From: Aspidapion aeneum
Lineage: Eukaryota > Arthropoda > Insecta > Coleoptera > Brentidae
Assembly (NCBI GenBank): GCA_963576565.1
Contig: OY755042.1
Coordinates: 109,793,314 to 109,857,313 of the forward strand
Length of the DNA: 64,000 nucleotides
Direction of reading: 5' to 3'
Positions within the stretch are counted from its first letter, which is position 1, and each line of letters starts with the position of its first letter. The notes beneath the pieces are model-generated. The model did not search any database and had not been told where the DNA came from. It was given only the letters and a program-made list of their open reading frames with translations. The position numbers were made by a program, and so were the translations under genes. Shown here in pieces: positions 43,072-54,125 of the stretch.

Positions 43072-43104
43072 CGCAGCCCACGAAAAATACTGTAGTGGGC
43101 TGCG
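43072..43104. mobile_element. 33-bp miniature of the same TIR family, with 9-bp TSD
   Basis: CGCAGCCCAC (43072-43081) and GTGGGCTGCG (43095-43104) are perfect inverted repeats around 13 bp. TTAAAATAA stands on both sides (43063-43071 and 43105-43113). The first 12 bases equal the outer element's left terminus. It appears to be an extreme internal-deletion derivative that inserted into its larger relative. Confidence 0.75.
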
Positions 43105-43184
43105 TTAAAATAATTAATGGCTAATGATTAAATTATAAAGAAAATACCTATAAGATAAACAATGCCGCGAACGTGTAATTAGTG

Positions 43185-43906
43185 TTGTTCCTGGTCGGTC
43201 CAACTATAAAACTGAAACCTAATATGTTGCAAACGGGAAAGAAATGGCAAAAGATAAGATCTTGGATAAGATTGATCAAGTAATAGACATCCTTAGTGAC
43301 ATTTTCGATAGTAAGAGTGAAAAATGTGTTCAGTTGTCATTTCTTATTGAACAATTAGGTCTCTTGAAAAGGTAACCTGAGAATCGAAGATATGGTGGAT
43401 ACACTTTAATGTTGGCTTCATCTTTGTTTATCCAGTCATCCAGTGCATACACGTCAATTTACAATTCTAAGGTAATATGTCTTCCGCACCCTCGCAATAT
43501 TAAAAAACTGATTTGTAAAATATTGTTAACAGATAGTAATCTCTCTGGTAGTGTGAAATATTTAAAAAGTAAGATACAGCTTTTAAAAGAACATGAGTTG
43601 GTAGTTAACTTACACTTTAATAAAATATATATTAAACTTTGTGCTGGGTAATTTTTCAAAAAATTATTGACGACCACTACATTCAGTTCATTGAATGTGA
43701 AAACCATCTCACTTATTCACAAAATCACTTGTTTCATTTTAATGAATTATTGTGAAATGTTTTATATTGAAAATTTTTCTTCAGATAACTCTAGCGAGTG
43801 TTTTTGTGGAGAAAAACTGTTGTCAAAGCTTGACAAAATTAGTTTAAGGGCATGTAAAGTTTTTTTAAATAATTTTATTAAAAAGTACAATGATTTAGTC
43901 TGCTAA
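43185..43906 (+). pseudogene. P-element-like transposase remnant
   Basis: One frame runs from ~43185 to a stop at 43649 with in-frame stops near 43213 and 43372. It includes KDKILDKIDQVIDILSDIFD and KCVQLSFLIEQLGLLKR (coiled-coil-like), then RRYGGYTLMLASSLFIQSSS, CLPHPRNIKKLICKIL, SVKYLKSKIQLLKEHELVVN and LHFNKIYIK. The order 'IQSSSAY...LPHPR...L..K...L......+.LHFNKIYI' resembles the N-terminal half of insect P/THAP9-type transposases, where the motif normally reads L.LDEIHV; the catalytic Asp is Asn here. A second frame (43667-43906, ending CKVFLNNFIKKYNDLVC) may be the C-terminus. The middle is deleted. ATG at 43162 (MPRTC) may be a THAP start. Confidence 0.6.
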
Positions 43907-44416
43907 TAAATCTTTGAATAAGAACTCTGACAAAGATGATGACACTCAAAGAAAAATTAAAAAACTAAAAGCTTAGGTTTGATATGTCCAATTTTGAAAG
44001 ACTTACCAACGATATTATGTACCTAATATATGTACCTGAAGTTATTAGAGTGCATATTTTGTATAATTTTTTATTTTATAGATTCAGTTCTTTTATCCAT
44101 AATAAACACATATATCAGCAAAATATTTTTTTCGATTTTTGCCTATAAAAGAACAAAATTTTTTTGTTAATTTATTTAAATTGTGTAAAAACATATAATA
44201 TATTAAGCAATACAATAAGAATCCTGGGACTCCTAAGATCACGTGACCGCCGACTTGCTTATAACGTGCCATGGCCGGTCTTTATCATTGGCTGTGGGTG
44301 ACTTAATAAGAGAGCGTTTGCGTACAGCGCAAGAGATTCCGGGTTCGAGTCCCGACCGAAGACAACTTTTTTCTGATTTTTCTTTCTTTAATTTCACTTG
44401 TTGTTTAAACTCTTGG

Positions 44417-44660
44417 AATGTTAACATTACTGAAGATTGACCCTAATAAGCTCGAAGCCTAGCCACATCAGTCTGCCAATCATGCGTTTTTTGTAGCTAA
44501 AATTAGCAACACTTTGCATTTTTGTATAATGATCTTTTAATATTATTAAAAGGTCGAGGAATTTTATGCCAATCAAAATTTTGCTAAGGAGTTATTAATA
44601 GATTTATGATTTTTTTATTTAAAATGGCTCATTAATATCATTAACAAAAATACAATGCCA
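44417..44660 (+). repeat. Dispersed repeat, copy 1 (partner 46035)
   Basis: 'GAATGTTAACATTACTG', 'CCACATCAGT', 'TTTGTAGCTAAAATTAGCAA', 'TTTTATGCCAATCAAAATTT' and 'AAATGGCTCATTA' recur in order at 46035-46255. No coding capacity. Confidence 0.8.
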
Positions 44661-45164
44661 ATTTATGGGCACCTAAGCTCACACGATTTTGACCTACCTG
44701 AGCAATTTTGTCAGGAATGCAAATAACCCCTGACTGTGTCACTGTACGAAACCATCTTGGAAGATAAGAAAGTGGTTCTGCCTCCCTCCAAAATGGAAAA
44801 CATTTGGTTGCCGCCTACCACACAGCAGATGGTTAATGCGAGAAAAACTATTGAAAAGTCTAGAGTGGAGTCGTAATGGTTAAGCGTGGAGATACAGCAA
44901 GTAGCGAGAGGGTTTTGGTTTTTGGAGTGATTGGACATGGAAATACTGTGAGATAAGAAAATGTTGTCTATAAAATGTATTTTATCTCTGTTTTCGTTTA
45001 GGTTTAATTGTTTAGCTCATTAGCTAGAATGTAAAGAAAATTTTAGGATTATCAGCAACGCCACTGACTTGGTTCCTCGAAGTTCTCCAAAGAGGGGATA
45101 ATGGAGTACCGTTTGTAAAAACCTAAACTTGGAGGAAACAAGTCGGTAATCACATTCTAAGTTG
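44661..45164. other. Unassigned sequence
   Basis: A GC-richer patch at 44700-44940 (CCATCTTGGAAGATAAGAAA, CCGCCTACCACACAGCAG) could be an old coding relic, but I cannot name it. It contains in-frame stops. Confidence 0.3.
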
Positions 45165-45860
45165 TGTGTGTATATTATTTTTGTCCTTAACACAATAGCT
45201 GCAGTGACCGCTAAACCGATTTCCATAAAATTTTTAGGTAAAATAGTGTTCGACATTCTAACGAGCTGATTAGATTTTGGTCAAAATCCATTAATGTTAA
45301 TGACAGTTTTTTGACAATTAAAATTTTAAAAAAATTATAACTTTTTAGCGGAGCATCGCATGAATATGCGGTTTTCGCAATATAGTAGGCTGCAGTTTGC
45401 TCAACAATGTAGGAGCTTTAGTTTCTGAGATATTTACAAAAAACTGTTTTTAAAGCTGATATATCAAGGCTTCACTTAAAGTGTGCTAATAGGCTAGCTA
45501 GAAAGGTATCAGACCTATCATGGATCCATTTATTTTAATCTATCCCCACCCTTTTTGTTGGACTTGTGTCTGGTGAATTTTTTCATTTTTAAATGGGACC
45601 ATCTAGAGTCAAAATACAACCTAGGTACCAAATTTCATTAAAATCGGGCAAGCAGTTTTTGAGGCATGCGCGTTGGTCGTTCCATACAGACAGATAGACA
45701 GACAGACATACAGACGGCGTAATAAAAAAGTTTCAAAATCATTTGAAACGCAAAGATATCTAAAAAATTTTGAAATTGGAGTAACTTTTTCTTTCTAATT
45801 TTTGACATCATCACGATAGCCAGAAAACATATGATATGTTATTTGCCATAGCTTACACTA
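45165..45860 (+). repeat. Dispersed repeat with CAGACAGA tract (family of 24059 and 33001)
   Basis: The fullest copy: TG microsatellite, 'AACACAATAGCTGCAGTGAC', 'TTTTGGTCAAAATCCATTAA', 'CTGAGATATTTACAAAAAAC', 'GTATCAGACCTATCATGGAT', then 'AAATTTCATTAAAATCGGGC' and ACAGACAGATAGACAGACAG near 45690. The 'aaatttcattaaaatcgg ... cagacaga' ending is a recurrent feature of insect interspersed repeats. Transposon class unknown. Confidence 0.75.
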
Positions 45861-46034
45861 CTTATAGTATAGGTGTGAGCTAAAAATCATAGCCTAACCA
45901 TTCTGTTCTCTTTCCATTCCATCTTTATTTCATTTTCTTCCTTGCTATTTATTTTTTTGTGGTTTGTTTTTTTGAAGGGATTGTCACTCGACAGGTATAG
46001 ATCTAATATTACAGAAAGTTTAGCTGTGGGAGTA

Positions 46035-46265
46035 CAGCTATCGAATGTTAACATTACTGGGCCTCTAATAAGCTTAAAGCTTATCCACATCAGTTAGCTA
46101 ATCATACTTTTCTTTGTAGCTAAAATTAGCAAGATTGCATTTTTGTGTAATTATCTTTTAATATTTTTAAAAGATCAAGGAATTTTATGCCAATCAAAAT
46201 TTTTAAAAGGAGTTATTAATTTATGTTTTTGTGAAAATGGCTCATTAGTATCGTAGAAAAGAATA
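46035..46265 (+). repeat. Dispersed repeat, copy 2 (partner 44417)
   Basis: Matches 44417-44660 in order. The surrounding blocks 45895-46030 and 46270-46450 are also related to one another (CCTAACCA, TTTTTTTGAA, ATTCGACAGGTAT-like), suggesting local tandem duplication. Confidence 0.7.
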
Positions 46266-46454
46266 ATTATAACCTAACCAATATCCCGCTTAAATTTTTC
46301 CTAAACCTTTTTCTCTATACTTTTCCCTTTTTCTATATCTTGATTTAACTTTATTCCATGCTACTTCATGTATTTAGTTTGTTTTTTTGAAATGATTGTT
46401 ATCCGTAATTCGACAGGTATTGCTGTTAATATTTAAAAAACTGCAGCTGCAGCA

Positions 46455-47249
46455 ATAAAGCGGAGTAATTCACTATCAACTACAGAATTTTTTAGGAATA
46501 AATTCCAGATTTAATTCCTCTAGAAAAAGCAGCTAACAAAATTAAAAATATAGTACTCTGTACAAACAAGGCGATTAAAATGAATAAAATATATCTATTG
46601 TTTATTTTTACACAAGGATCTTTTTTTATATAAGCAATAGTTTTCTTTGTGTTAATACTTTATAAGCTAACAAATAGATCTTTAGAGATTGTCGATATCC
46701 TTGAAAGTAATTTTTTGTTTGTCTGCCCATCGTTGTTTTTTTTATTATACATATTATACAATACTTACACGGAATCATGTATTGGTGTAAACGCCTTTAT
46801 TATAGAAATATTTACAAAAAATTGTAAGTAGTAATTGGCTAATTTATTGGTCATTAATCATCAATGTAGAAGTTCACGATTCTTTACTCGATTAAAATAA
46901 TAGTTTTTTTATTTATGTTTTAAAATTTCAAAAAAAATTTGTCTTCAGTAGAAAGACTTAGTGGTTTTGGGTGGTAAGGTATCTTTATTTTTGTTTTTTT
47001 AATCAATTTGTGAAAATGACATGACTCTAGCTGTCGTCGTTTTTGAGATATATACGATTTTCTTTTTCTTTAAATTGTGATTCGCAAATTATTGATGAAA
47101 AAAAAGGGTCATTCTCAAAATTCCCTCAAAAAATTTTTCAAAATTTCCTCACAAATAACTTTTTAGGCAATATTTTTTTTCATTTAGCCCCGGTCCCATA
47201 AAATTGAGGACCCAAAAAAATTCCTCACCCAATTTTTCAATTTCCTTTG
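46455..47249. other. Unassigned AT-rich DNA
   Basis: No gene recognised. Low-complexity runs and 'AGGGTCATTCTCAAAATTCC' near 47107. Confidence 0.35.
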
Positions 47250-47330
47250 AAATAGTCCTGTTGGGTCGTATTGTGTCCTGTTGAGTCCTGTTCTAAAATT
47301 TGTACTGTTGTGAGCTGATGACCCTTCGGT
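47250..47330. mobile_element. Element end related to 7870-8354
   Basis: 'GTCCTGTTGGGTCGTATTGT', 'GTCCTGTTGAGTCCTGTTC' and 'TTGTACTGTTGTGAGCTGAT' parallel the right end of the minisatellite TIR element (CCTGTAGGATGGTGTACAAA, CAGCTGATCACCCTCGG). Only one end is present, directly before the satellite array. Confidence 0.5.
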
Positions 47331-49327
47331 TAAAGAACTTTTTAAACAACTTTAATTCTAATAAAAAATTTATGGGTTAAATTTGCATTTATGTCACGCT
47401 CAGAATTCCTTATTAGACTTTACGCCTCGCTTTTATGCTGTTTAATTCAGAAAAATGATCTTGATGTTAATAATTTAAGACCGTTTCACATTGCTAATTA
47501 TTGGCCGCTCGTTAATAACGCACCGAATTACACGCCGTATTTAATTTAGAATGCATTTGGTAAATACATTCATTATGTCCAAATATAACCACCTAATTTA
47601 TTGTTAATACGATTACATTATACTTACTACGGTTACATTAATCCTTTTTTGACCATTGATGACTCCTCGGTAAAAGATCATTTTAAACAATTTTAATTCT
47701 AAAAAAAATTTAAGAGTTCAATTTACATTTATGTCACGCTCAAAATTCCTTATTAGACTTTATGCCTCGCTTTTATGCTGTTTAATTCAGAAAAATGATC
47801 TTGATGTTAATAATTTAAGACCGTTGCACATTGCTAATTATTAGCCGCTCGTTAATAACGCACCGAATTACACGCCGTATTTAATTTAGAATGCATTTGA
47901 TAAATACATTCATTATGTCCAAATATTACCACCTAATTTATTGTTACTACAATTACAATAATCCTGTTTTACCCAATGATGACTTCTCGGTAAAGGAACA
48001 TTTTAAACAATTTTAAATCTAATAAAAAATTTATGGGTTAAATTTGCATTTATGTCACGCTCAAAATGCCTTATTAGATTTTATGCCTCGCTTTTATGCT
48101 GTTTAATTCAGAAAAATGATCTTGATGTTAATAATTTAAGACCGCCGTTGCACATTGCTAATTATTGGCCGCTCGTTAACGCACCAAATTACACGCCGTA
48201 TTGATTTAGAATGCATTTGGTAAATACATTCATTATGTCCAAATATTAGCCACTAATTTATTGTTACTACGATTATATTATAGTTACTACGGTTACATTA
48301 ATCCTTTTTGACCAATGATGAACCCTTGGTAAAAGAACATTTTAAACAATTTTAATTCTAATAAAAAATTTATGGGTTAAATTTGCATTTATGTCACGCT
48401 CGCAATTCCTTATTAGACTTTATGTTTCGCTTTTATGCTGTTTAATTAAGAAAAATGATCTTGATGTTAATAATTTAAGACATAGCACATTGCTAATTAT
48501 TGGCCGCTTCTTAATAACGTACCGAATTATGAGTTCTTTTCTCTGAAAAAATGTGTTATTAGATAATTAGAAATTTTATCGCCCTCCAAAAAACTATAGA
48601 TGATATTTGAAAAATAAATTTTTAATTTTAACATTGCTTATTATTGGCCGCTCGTTAATAACGCACCGAATTACACGCCGTATTTAATTTAGAATGCATT
48701 TGGTAAATACATTCATTATGTCCAAATATTACCACCTAATTTATTGTTAATACGATTACATTATAGTTACTACGGTTACATTAATCCTTTTTTGACTATT
48801 GATGACTCCTCGGTAAAAGATCATTTTAAACAATTTTAATTCTAAAAAAAATTTAAGGGTTCAATTTACATTGATGTCACGCTCAAAATTCCTTATTAGA
48901 CTGTATGCCTCGCTTTTATGCTGTTTAGTTCAGAAAAATGATATTGATGTTAATATATTAAGACCGTTGCACATTGCTAATTATTGGCCGCTCGTTAACG
49001 CACCAAATTACTCACCGTATTTAATCTAGAATGCATTTGGTAAATACATTCATTATGTCCAAATATTACCACCTAATTTATTGTTACTACGGTTACATTA
49101 TAGTTACTACGGTTATATTAATAATTTTTTGACCAATGATGACTCCTCGGTAAAGGAACATTTTAAACAATTTTAATTCTAATAAAAAATTTAAGGGTTT
49201 AATTTGCTTTTATGTCACGCTTAAAATTCCTTATTAGACTTTATGCCTCGCTTTTATGCTGTTTAATTCAGAAAAATGATCTTGATGTTAATAATTTAAG
49301 ACCGTTGCACATTGCTAATTATTGGCC
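47331..49327. repeat. Satellite A, ~340-bp unit, about six units
   Basis: The anchor ATGTCACGCT lies at 47391, 47731, 48052, 48391, 48874 (as ATGTCACGCT after TTG) and 49212. Spacing is 340, 321, 339, 483 and 338. Units contain 'TATGCCTCGCTTTTATGCTG', 'GATCTTGATGTTAATAATTT', 'TATTGGCCGCTCGTTAATAA' and 'CATTCATTATGTCCAAATAT'. The long interval holds a ~110-bp piece of satellite B (48527-48635). No coding capacity. Confidence 0.92.
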
Positions 49328-49516
49328 GAGTTATGAGTTCTTTTATCTTTTCTTTTTCTTTTATCGCCCTCCAAAAAACTATAGCTGATATTTGAAAAAT
49401 AAATTTTCAATTTTAAAATGTAAAATTGCATATAGGAACTGCTAAAATATCTGGTGTTTTTCAATGTATATAGGCATATTAAGAATAAAATTGTATTTTT
49501 ATGTGAAATCAATTTG

Positions 49517-51630
49517 AATTTTTATTTGCTATGTAAACCCCAATTTGAATCTGAATTGATATGTAAACGGGATTTATTTTGCAAAATTGCAATGCACAAT
49601 TAAATCAAAAAAATCGAATTTTAGTCGCTCTAATTTGAAATGATTTTAGATTATTTAGTAGGCCGGGCTGTCAAGTCAGGCGTGAAATATGTAATTTTGA
49701 AAATATGTTAAATTCTGTGGCAATTAAACACACATTTCAAGCATTTTTGCGACCCAATTAGTTACAAATCTGTTTTTTGCATCGAAGTTTGCTATTATAT
49801 TATAAACTATTGTTTTTGCCTATGAAAAAATGTTGTATTAATTTGAAATTTTATCGCGCTTCAAAAACGGATAGCTGATATTTACAAAATAAATTTTCAA
49901 TTTTAAAATGTAAAATTTCATAGGAACTGTCAAATTATCGGGTGTTTTTCAAGGTACATAGGCATATTAAGAATAAAATTGTATTTTTATGTGAAACCAA
50001 TTTGAATTTTTATTTGCTATGTAAACCTCAATTTGAATCTGAATTGATATGTAAACGGGATTTATATTGCAAAATTGCAATGCACAATTAAATCAAAAAA
50101 ATCGAATTTTAGTCGCTCTAATTCGAAATGATTTTAGATTATTTAGTAGGCCGGGCTGTCAAGTCAGGCGTAAAATATGTAATTTTGAAAATGTTTAAAA
50201 TTCTGTGGCAATTAAACATATATTTCGAATATTTTTGCGACCCAATTAGTTACAAATCTGTGTTTTGCATCGAAGTCATTTACATATGTCTTAATGAGTT
50301 TGCTGTTATATTATAAACTCTTGTTTTTGCCGTTGAAAAAATGTCGTATTAATTAGAAATTTTATCGCGGTCAAAAAAAAAGATATTTCAAAAATAAATT
50401 TTCAATTTTAAATTGTAAAATTGCATAGGAACTGCCAAAATATCTGGTGTTTTTCAATGTACATATTAAAAGAATAAAATTGTGTTTTTATGTGAAATCA
50501 ATTGGAATTTTTATTTGCTATGTAAACCCCAATTTGAATCTGAATTGATATGTAAACGGGATTTATTTTGCAAAATTGCAATGCACAATTAAATCAAAAA
50601 AATCGAATTTTAGTCGCTCTAATTTGAAATGATTTTAGATTATTTAGTAGGCCGGGCTGTCAAGTCAGGCGTGAAATATGTAATTTTGAAAATATGTTAA
50701 ATTCTGTGGCAATTAAACACACATTTCAAGCATTTTTGCGACCCAATTAGTTACAAATCTGTTTTTTGCATCGAAGTTTGCTATTATATTATAAACTATT
50801 GTTTTTGCCTATGAAAAAATGTTGTATTAATTTGAAATTTTATCGCGCTTCAAAAACGGATAGCTGATATTTACAAAATAAATTTTCAATTTTAAAATGT
50901 AAAATTTCATAGGAACTGTCAAATTATCGGGTGTTTTTCAAGGTACATAGGCATATTAAGAATAAAATTGTATTTTTATGTGAAACCAATTTGAATTTTT
51001 ATTTGCTATGTAAACCTCAATTTGAATCTGAATTGATATGTAAACGGGATTTATATTGCAAAATTGCAATGCACAATTAAATCAAAAAAATCGAATTTTA
51101 GTCGCTCTAATTCGAAATGATTTTAGATTATTTAGTAGGCCGGGCTGTCAAGTCAGGCGTAAAATATGTAATTTTGAAAATGTTTAAAATTCTGTGGCAA
51201 TTAAACATATATTTCGAATATTTTTGCGACCCAATTAGTTACAAATCTGTGTTTTGCATCGAAGTCATTTACATATGTCTTAATGAGTTTGCTGTTATAT
51301 TATAAACTCTTGTTTTTGCCGTTGAAAAAATGTCGTATTAATTAGAAATTTTATCGCGGTCAAAAAAAAAGATATTTCAAAAATAAATTTTCAATTTTAA
51401 ATTGTAAAATTGCATAGGAACTGCCAAAATATCTGGTGTTTTTCAATGTACATATTAAAAGAATAAAATTGTGTTTTTATGTGAAATCAATTGGAATTTT
51501 TATTTGCTATGTAAACCCCAATTTGAATCTGAATTGATATGTAAACGGGATTTATTTTGCAAAATTGCAATGCACAATTAAATCAAAAAAATCGAATTTT
51601 AGTCGCTCTAATTTGAAATGATTTTAGATT
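49517..51630. repeat. 989-bp dimer duplication within satellite B
   Basis: Two adjacent B units (49517-50505) are repeated at 50506-51494 without a difference that I could find, and the identity runs on to about 51630. This includes an identical 62-codon chance frame at 50128 and 51117. Other B units differ by several percent, so the duplication is recent, or is an assembly effect. Confidence 0.8.
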
Positions 51631-52273
51631 ATAAGTGTCAAGTCAGGCGTAAAATATATAATTTTGAAAATTTTTAAAATTCTATGCCAATTAAACACAC
51701 ATTTTGAACATTTTTGCTACCCAATTAGTTACAAATCTGTTTTTTGCATCGAAGTTATGTACATATGTCTTAATGAGTTAGCTGTTATATTATAAACTAT
51801 TGTTTTTACCTATGAGAAAATGTCGTATTATATATAAATTTTATCGCGGTCCAAAAAAAAGATAGCTGATATTTCAAAAATAAATTTTCAATTTTAAAAT
51901 TTAAAATTACATAGGAACTGTCAAATTATCTGGTATTTTTCAATGTACATAGGCATATTAAGAATAAAAATGTATTTTTATATGAAATCAATTTGAATTT
52001 TTATTTGCTATGTAAACCCCAATTTGAATCTGAATTGATATGTAAACGGGATTTATATTGCAAAATTGCAATCTAAAAAAAACGAATTTTAGTCGCTCTA
52101 CATTGAAATGATTTTAGATTATTTAGTAGGCCGAGGTGTCAAGTCAGGCATAAAATATGTAATTTTGAAAACGTTTAAAATTCTGTGGCAATTAAACATA
52201 TATTTCGAACATTTTTGCGACCCAATTAGCTACAAATCTGTGTTTTGCATCGAAGGCATTTACATATGTCTTA

Positions 52274-52439
52274 GGGCCTGTCCTTAAATTACGTAACGCT
52301 CTAGGGGTGAGGGGGGGGTTTGGCCTTGCGTTATACTCAATGTTTTTTAATATGTTTTTTCTTGTAAATGCGTTACGAGGGAGGGAGGAGGGGGTCAAAA
52401 ATCCTGAATTTTTGCGTTACGTAATTTAAGGACGTTCCC
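52274..52439. mobile_element. PIF/Harbinger-type MITE, 166 bp, TTA target duplication
   Basis: TIRs GGG(CCT/AAC)GTCCTTAAATTACG-TAACGC (26 bp, 3 mismatches near the tip) are flanked by TTA at 52271-52273 and 52440-52442. Other satellite B units show the uninterrupted target GTCTTAATGAG. A 3-bp TWA duplication and GGG-starting ends are characteristic of PIF/Harbinger. G-rich interior (GGGGTGAGGGGGGG, GGGAGGGAGGAGGGGG). A half copy lies at 11709. Confidence 0.9.
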
Positions 52440-54125
52440 TTAATGAGTTAGCTGTTATATTAACTATTGTTTTTGCCTTTGAAAAAATGTCGTATTAATT
52501 AGAAATTTTATCGCCGTCAAAAAAAAAAGATATTTCAAAAATAAATTTTCAATTTTAAAATGTAAAATTGCATAGGAACTGCCAAAATATCTGGTGTTTT
52601 TTAATGTACATATTAAAAGAATAAAATTGTGTTTTTATGTAAAATCAATTGGAATTTTTATTTGCTATGTAAACCCCAATTTGAATCTGAATTGATATGT
52701 AAACGGGATTTATTTAGCAAAATTGCAATGCACAATTAAATCAAAAAAATCGAATTTTAGTCGCTCTAATTCGAAATGATTTTAGATTATTTAGTAGGCC
52801 GGGCTGTCAAATCAGGCGTGAAATATGTAATTTTGAAAATATGTTAAATTCTGTGGCAATTAAACACACATTTCGAGCATTTTTGCGACCCAATTGGTTA
52901 CAAATTTGTTTTTTGCATCGAAGTTTGCTATTATATTATAAACTATTGTTTTTGCCTATAAAAAAGGTTGTATTCATTTGAAATTTTATCGCGCTTCAAA
53001 AACGGATAGCTGATATTTTTGCCTTTGAAAAAATGTCGTATTAATTAGAAATTTTTTCGCGGTCAAAAAAAAAGATATTTCAAAAATAAATTTTCAATTT
53101 TAAAATGTAAAAGTGCATAGGAACTGCCAAAATATCTGGGTTTTTCAATGTACATAAGAATAAAATTGTATTTTTATGTGAAATCAAGTGGAATTTTTAT
53201 TTGCTATATAAACCCCAATTTGAATCTGAATTGATATGTAAACGGGATTTATTTTGCAAAATTGCAATGCACAATTAAATCAAAAAAATCAGATTTTAGT
53301 CGCTCTTATTTGAAATGATTCTAGATTATTTAGTAGGCCGAGGTGTCAAGTCAGGCGTGAAATATATAATTTTGAAAATATGTTAAATTCTGTGGCAATT
53401 AAACAGAGATTTCGAACATTTTTGCGACCCAATTAGTTACAAATCTGTTTTTTGCATCGAAGTTATGTACATGTCTTAATGAGTTTGCTGTTATATTATA
53501 AACTATGCCTTTTGCCTGTAAAAAATGTTGTATTAATTTGAAATTTTATTGCGGTTCAAAAACGGATAGCTGAAATTTCAAAAATAAATTTTCAATTTTA
53601 AAATGTAAAATTGCATAGGAACTGACAAATTATCTGATGAATTTTCAAGATACATAGGCATATTAAGAATAAAATTGTATTTTTATGTGAAATCAATTTG
53701 AATTTTTATTTGCTGTGTAAACCTCAATTTCAATCTGAATTGATATGTAAACGGGATTTATTTTGCAAAATTGCAATGCACAATTAAATCAAAAAAATCA
53801 AATTTTAGTCGCTCTAATTTGAAATGATTTTAGATTATTTAGTAGGCCGAGGTGTCAAGTCAGGCGTAAAATATGTAATTTTGAAAATTTTTAAAATTCT
53901 ATGGTAACTAAACACATTTCAAACATTTTTGCTACCCAATTAGTTACAAATCTGTTTTTTGTATCGAAGTTATGTACATATGTCTTAATGAGTTTGCTGT
54001 CATATTAAAACTATTGCTTTTGCCTTTGAAAAAAATGTCGTATTAATTAGAAATTTTATCGCGCTCCAAAAAAGAAAAGCTGATATTTCAAAAATAAATT
54101 TTTAATTTTAAAATGCAAAATTGCA

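Larger units (their letters stand above)
42879..44296 (+). mobile_element. P-like (THAP/P-element group) transposon, 1418 bp, deleted
   Basis: Imperfect 24-bp TIRs (left CGCAGCCCACGAGAAAGACC, right complement CACAGCCAATGATAAAGACC, both followed by GGCC) are flanked by GGTGACTTA at 42870-42878 and 44297-44305. Both subterminal zones also share TCACGTGAC. The interior codes for remnants of a P-type transposase (separate entry) and contains a 33-bp miniature of its own ends (43072-43104). P elements normally make 8-bp duplications, whereas 9 bp fits the repeats here best. Confidence 0.8.
42690..44412 (+). mobile_element. tRNA-derived SINE, plus copy, split by a P-like transposon
   Basis: The left part 42690-42878 holds the head and upstream block; the right part 44306-44412 holds AGAGAGCGTTTGCG, the B box GGGTTCGAGTCCC and the TTTTTCTGATTTTTCTTTCT tail. 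Removing 42879-44296 and one copy of GGTGACTTA restores a normal SINE. The first ~180 bp form an inverted repeat with 42430-42610. Confidence 0.8.
49328..54125. repeat. Satellite B, ~490-500-bp unit, about nine units
   Basis: The anchor TGTAAACGGGATTTA lies at about 49562, 50050, 50551, 51039, 51540, 52041, 52699, 53238 and 53747. Units contain 'CAATTTGAATCTGAATTGAT', 'ATCGAATTTTAGTCGCTCTA', 'GATTATTTAGTAGGCCG', 'TTTTTGCGACCCAATTAGTT' and 'TAAATTTTCAATTTTAAAAT'. Irregular spacings are explained by a MITE (52274-52439) and by a partial unit near 53010. The array begins at the same motif (TTATGAGTTCTTTT) that joins A to B inside satellite A. Confidence 0.92.

Noticed and set aside
44306..44370. 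Possible tRNA gene (B box GGGTTCGAGTCCC and complementary region at 42360-42440)
   Set aside because: No complete cloverleaf, and the same tRNA-like part occurs in several copies with the same extra head and tail. It is a tRNA-derived SINE.
50128..51305. Identical 62-codon frames at 50128 and 51117
   Set aside because: They are the same satellite B segment duplicated by 989 bp; other units interrupt the frame, so it is not a gene.
47331..54125. CRISPR-like or other regularly spaced repeats
   Set aside because: Units of 340-500 bp directly abut one another without unique spacers, in a eukaryotic context. They are satellites.
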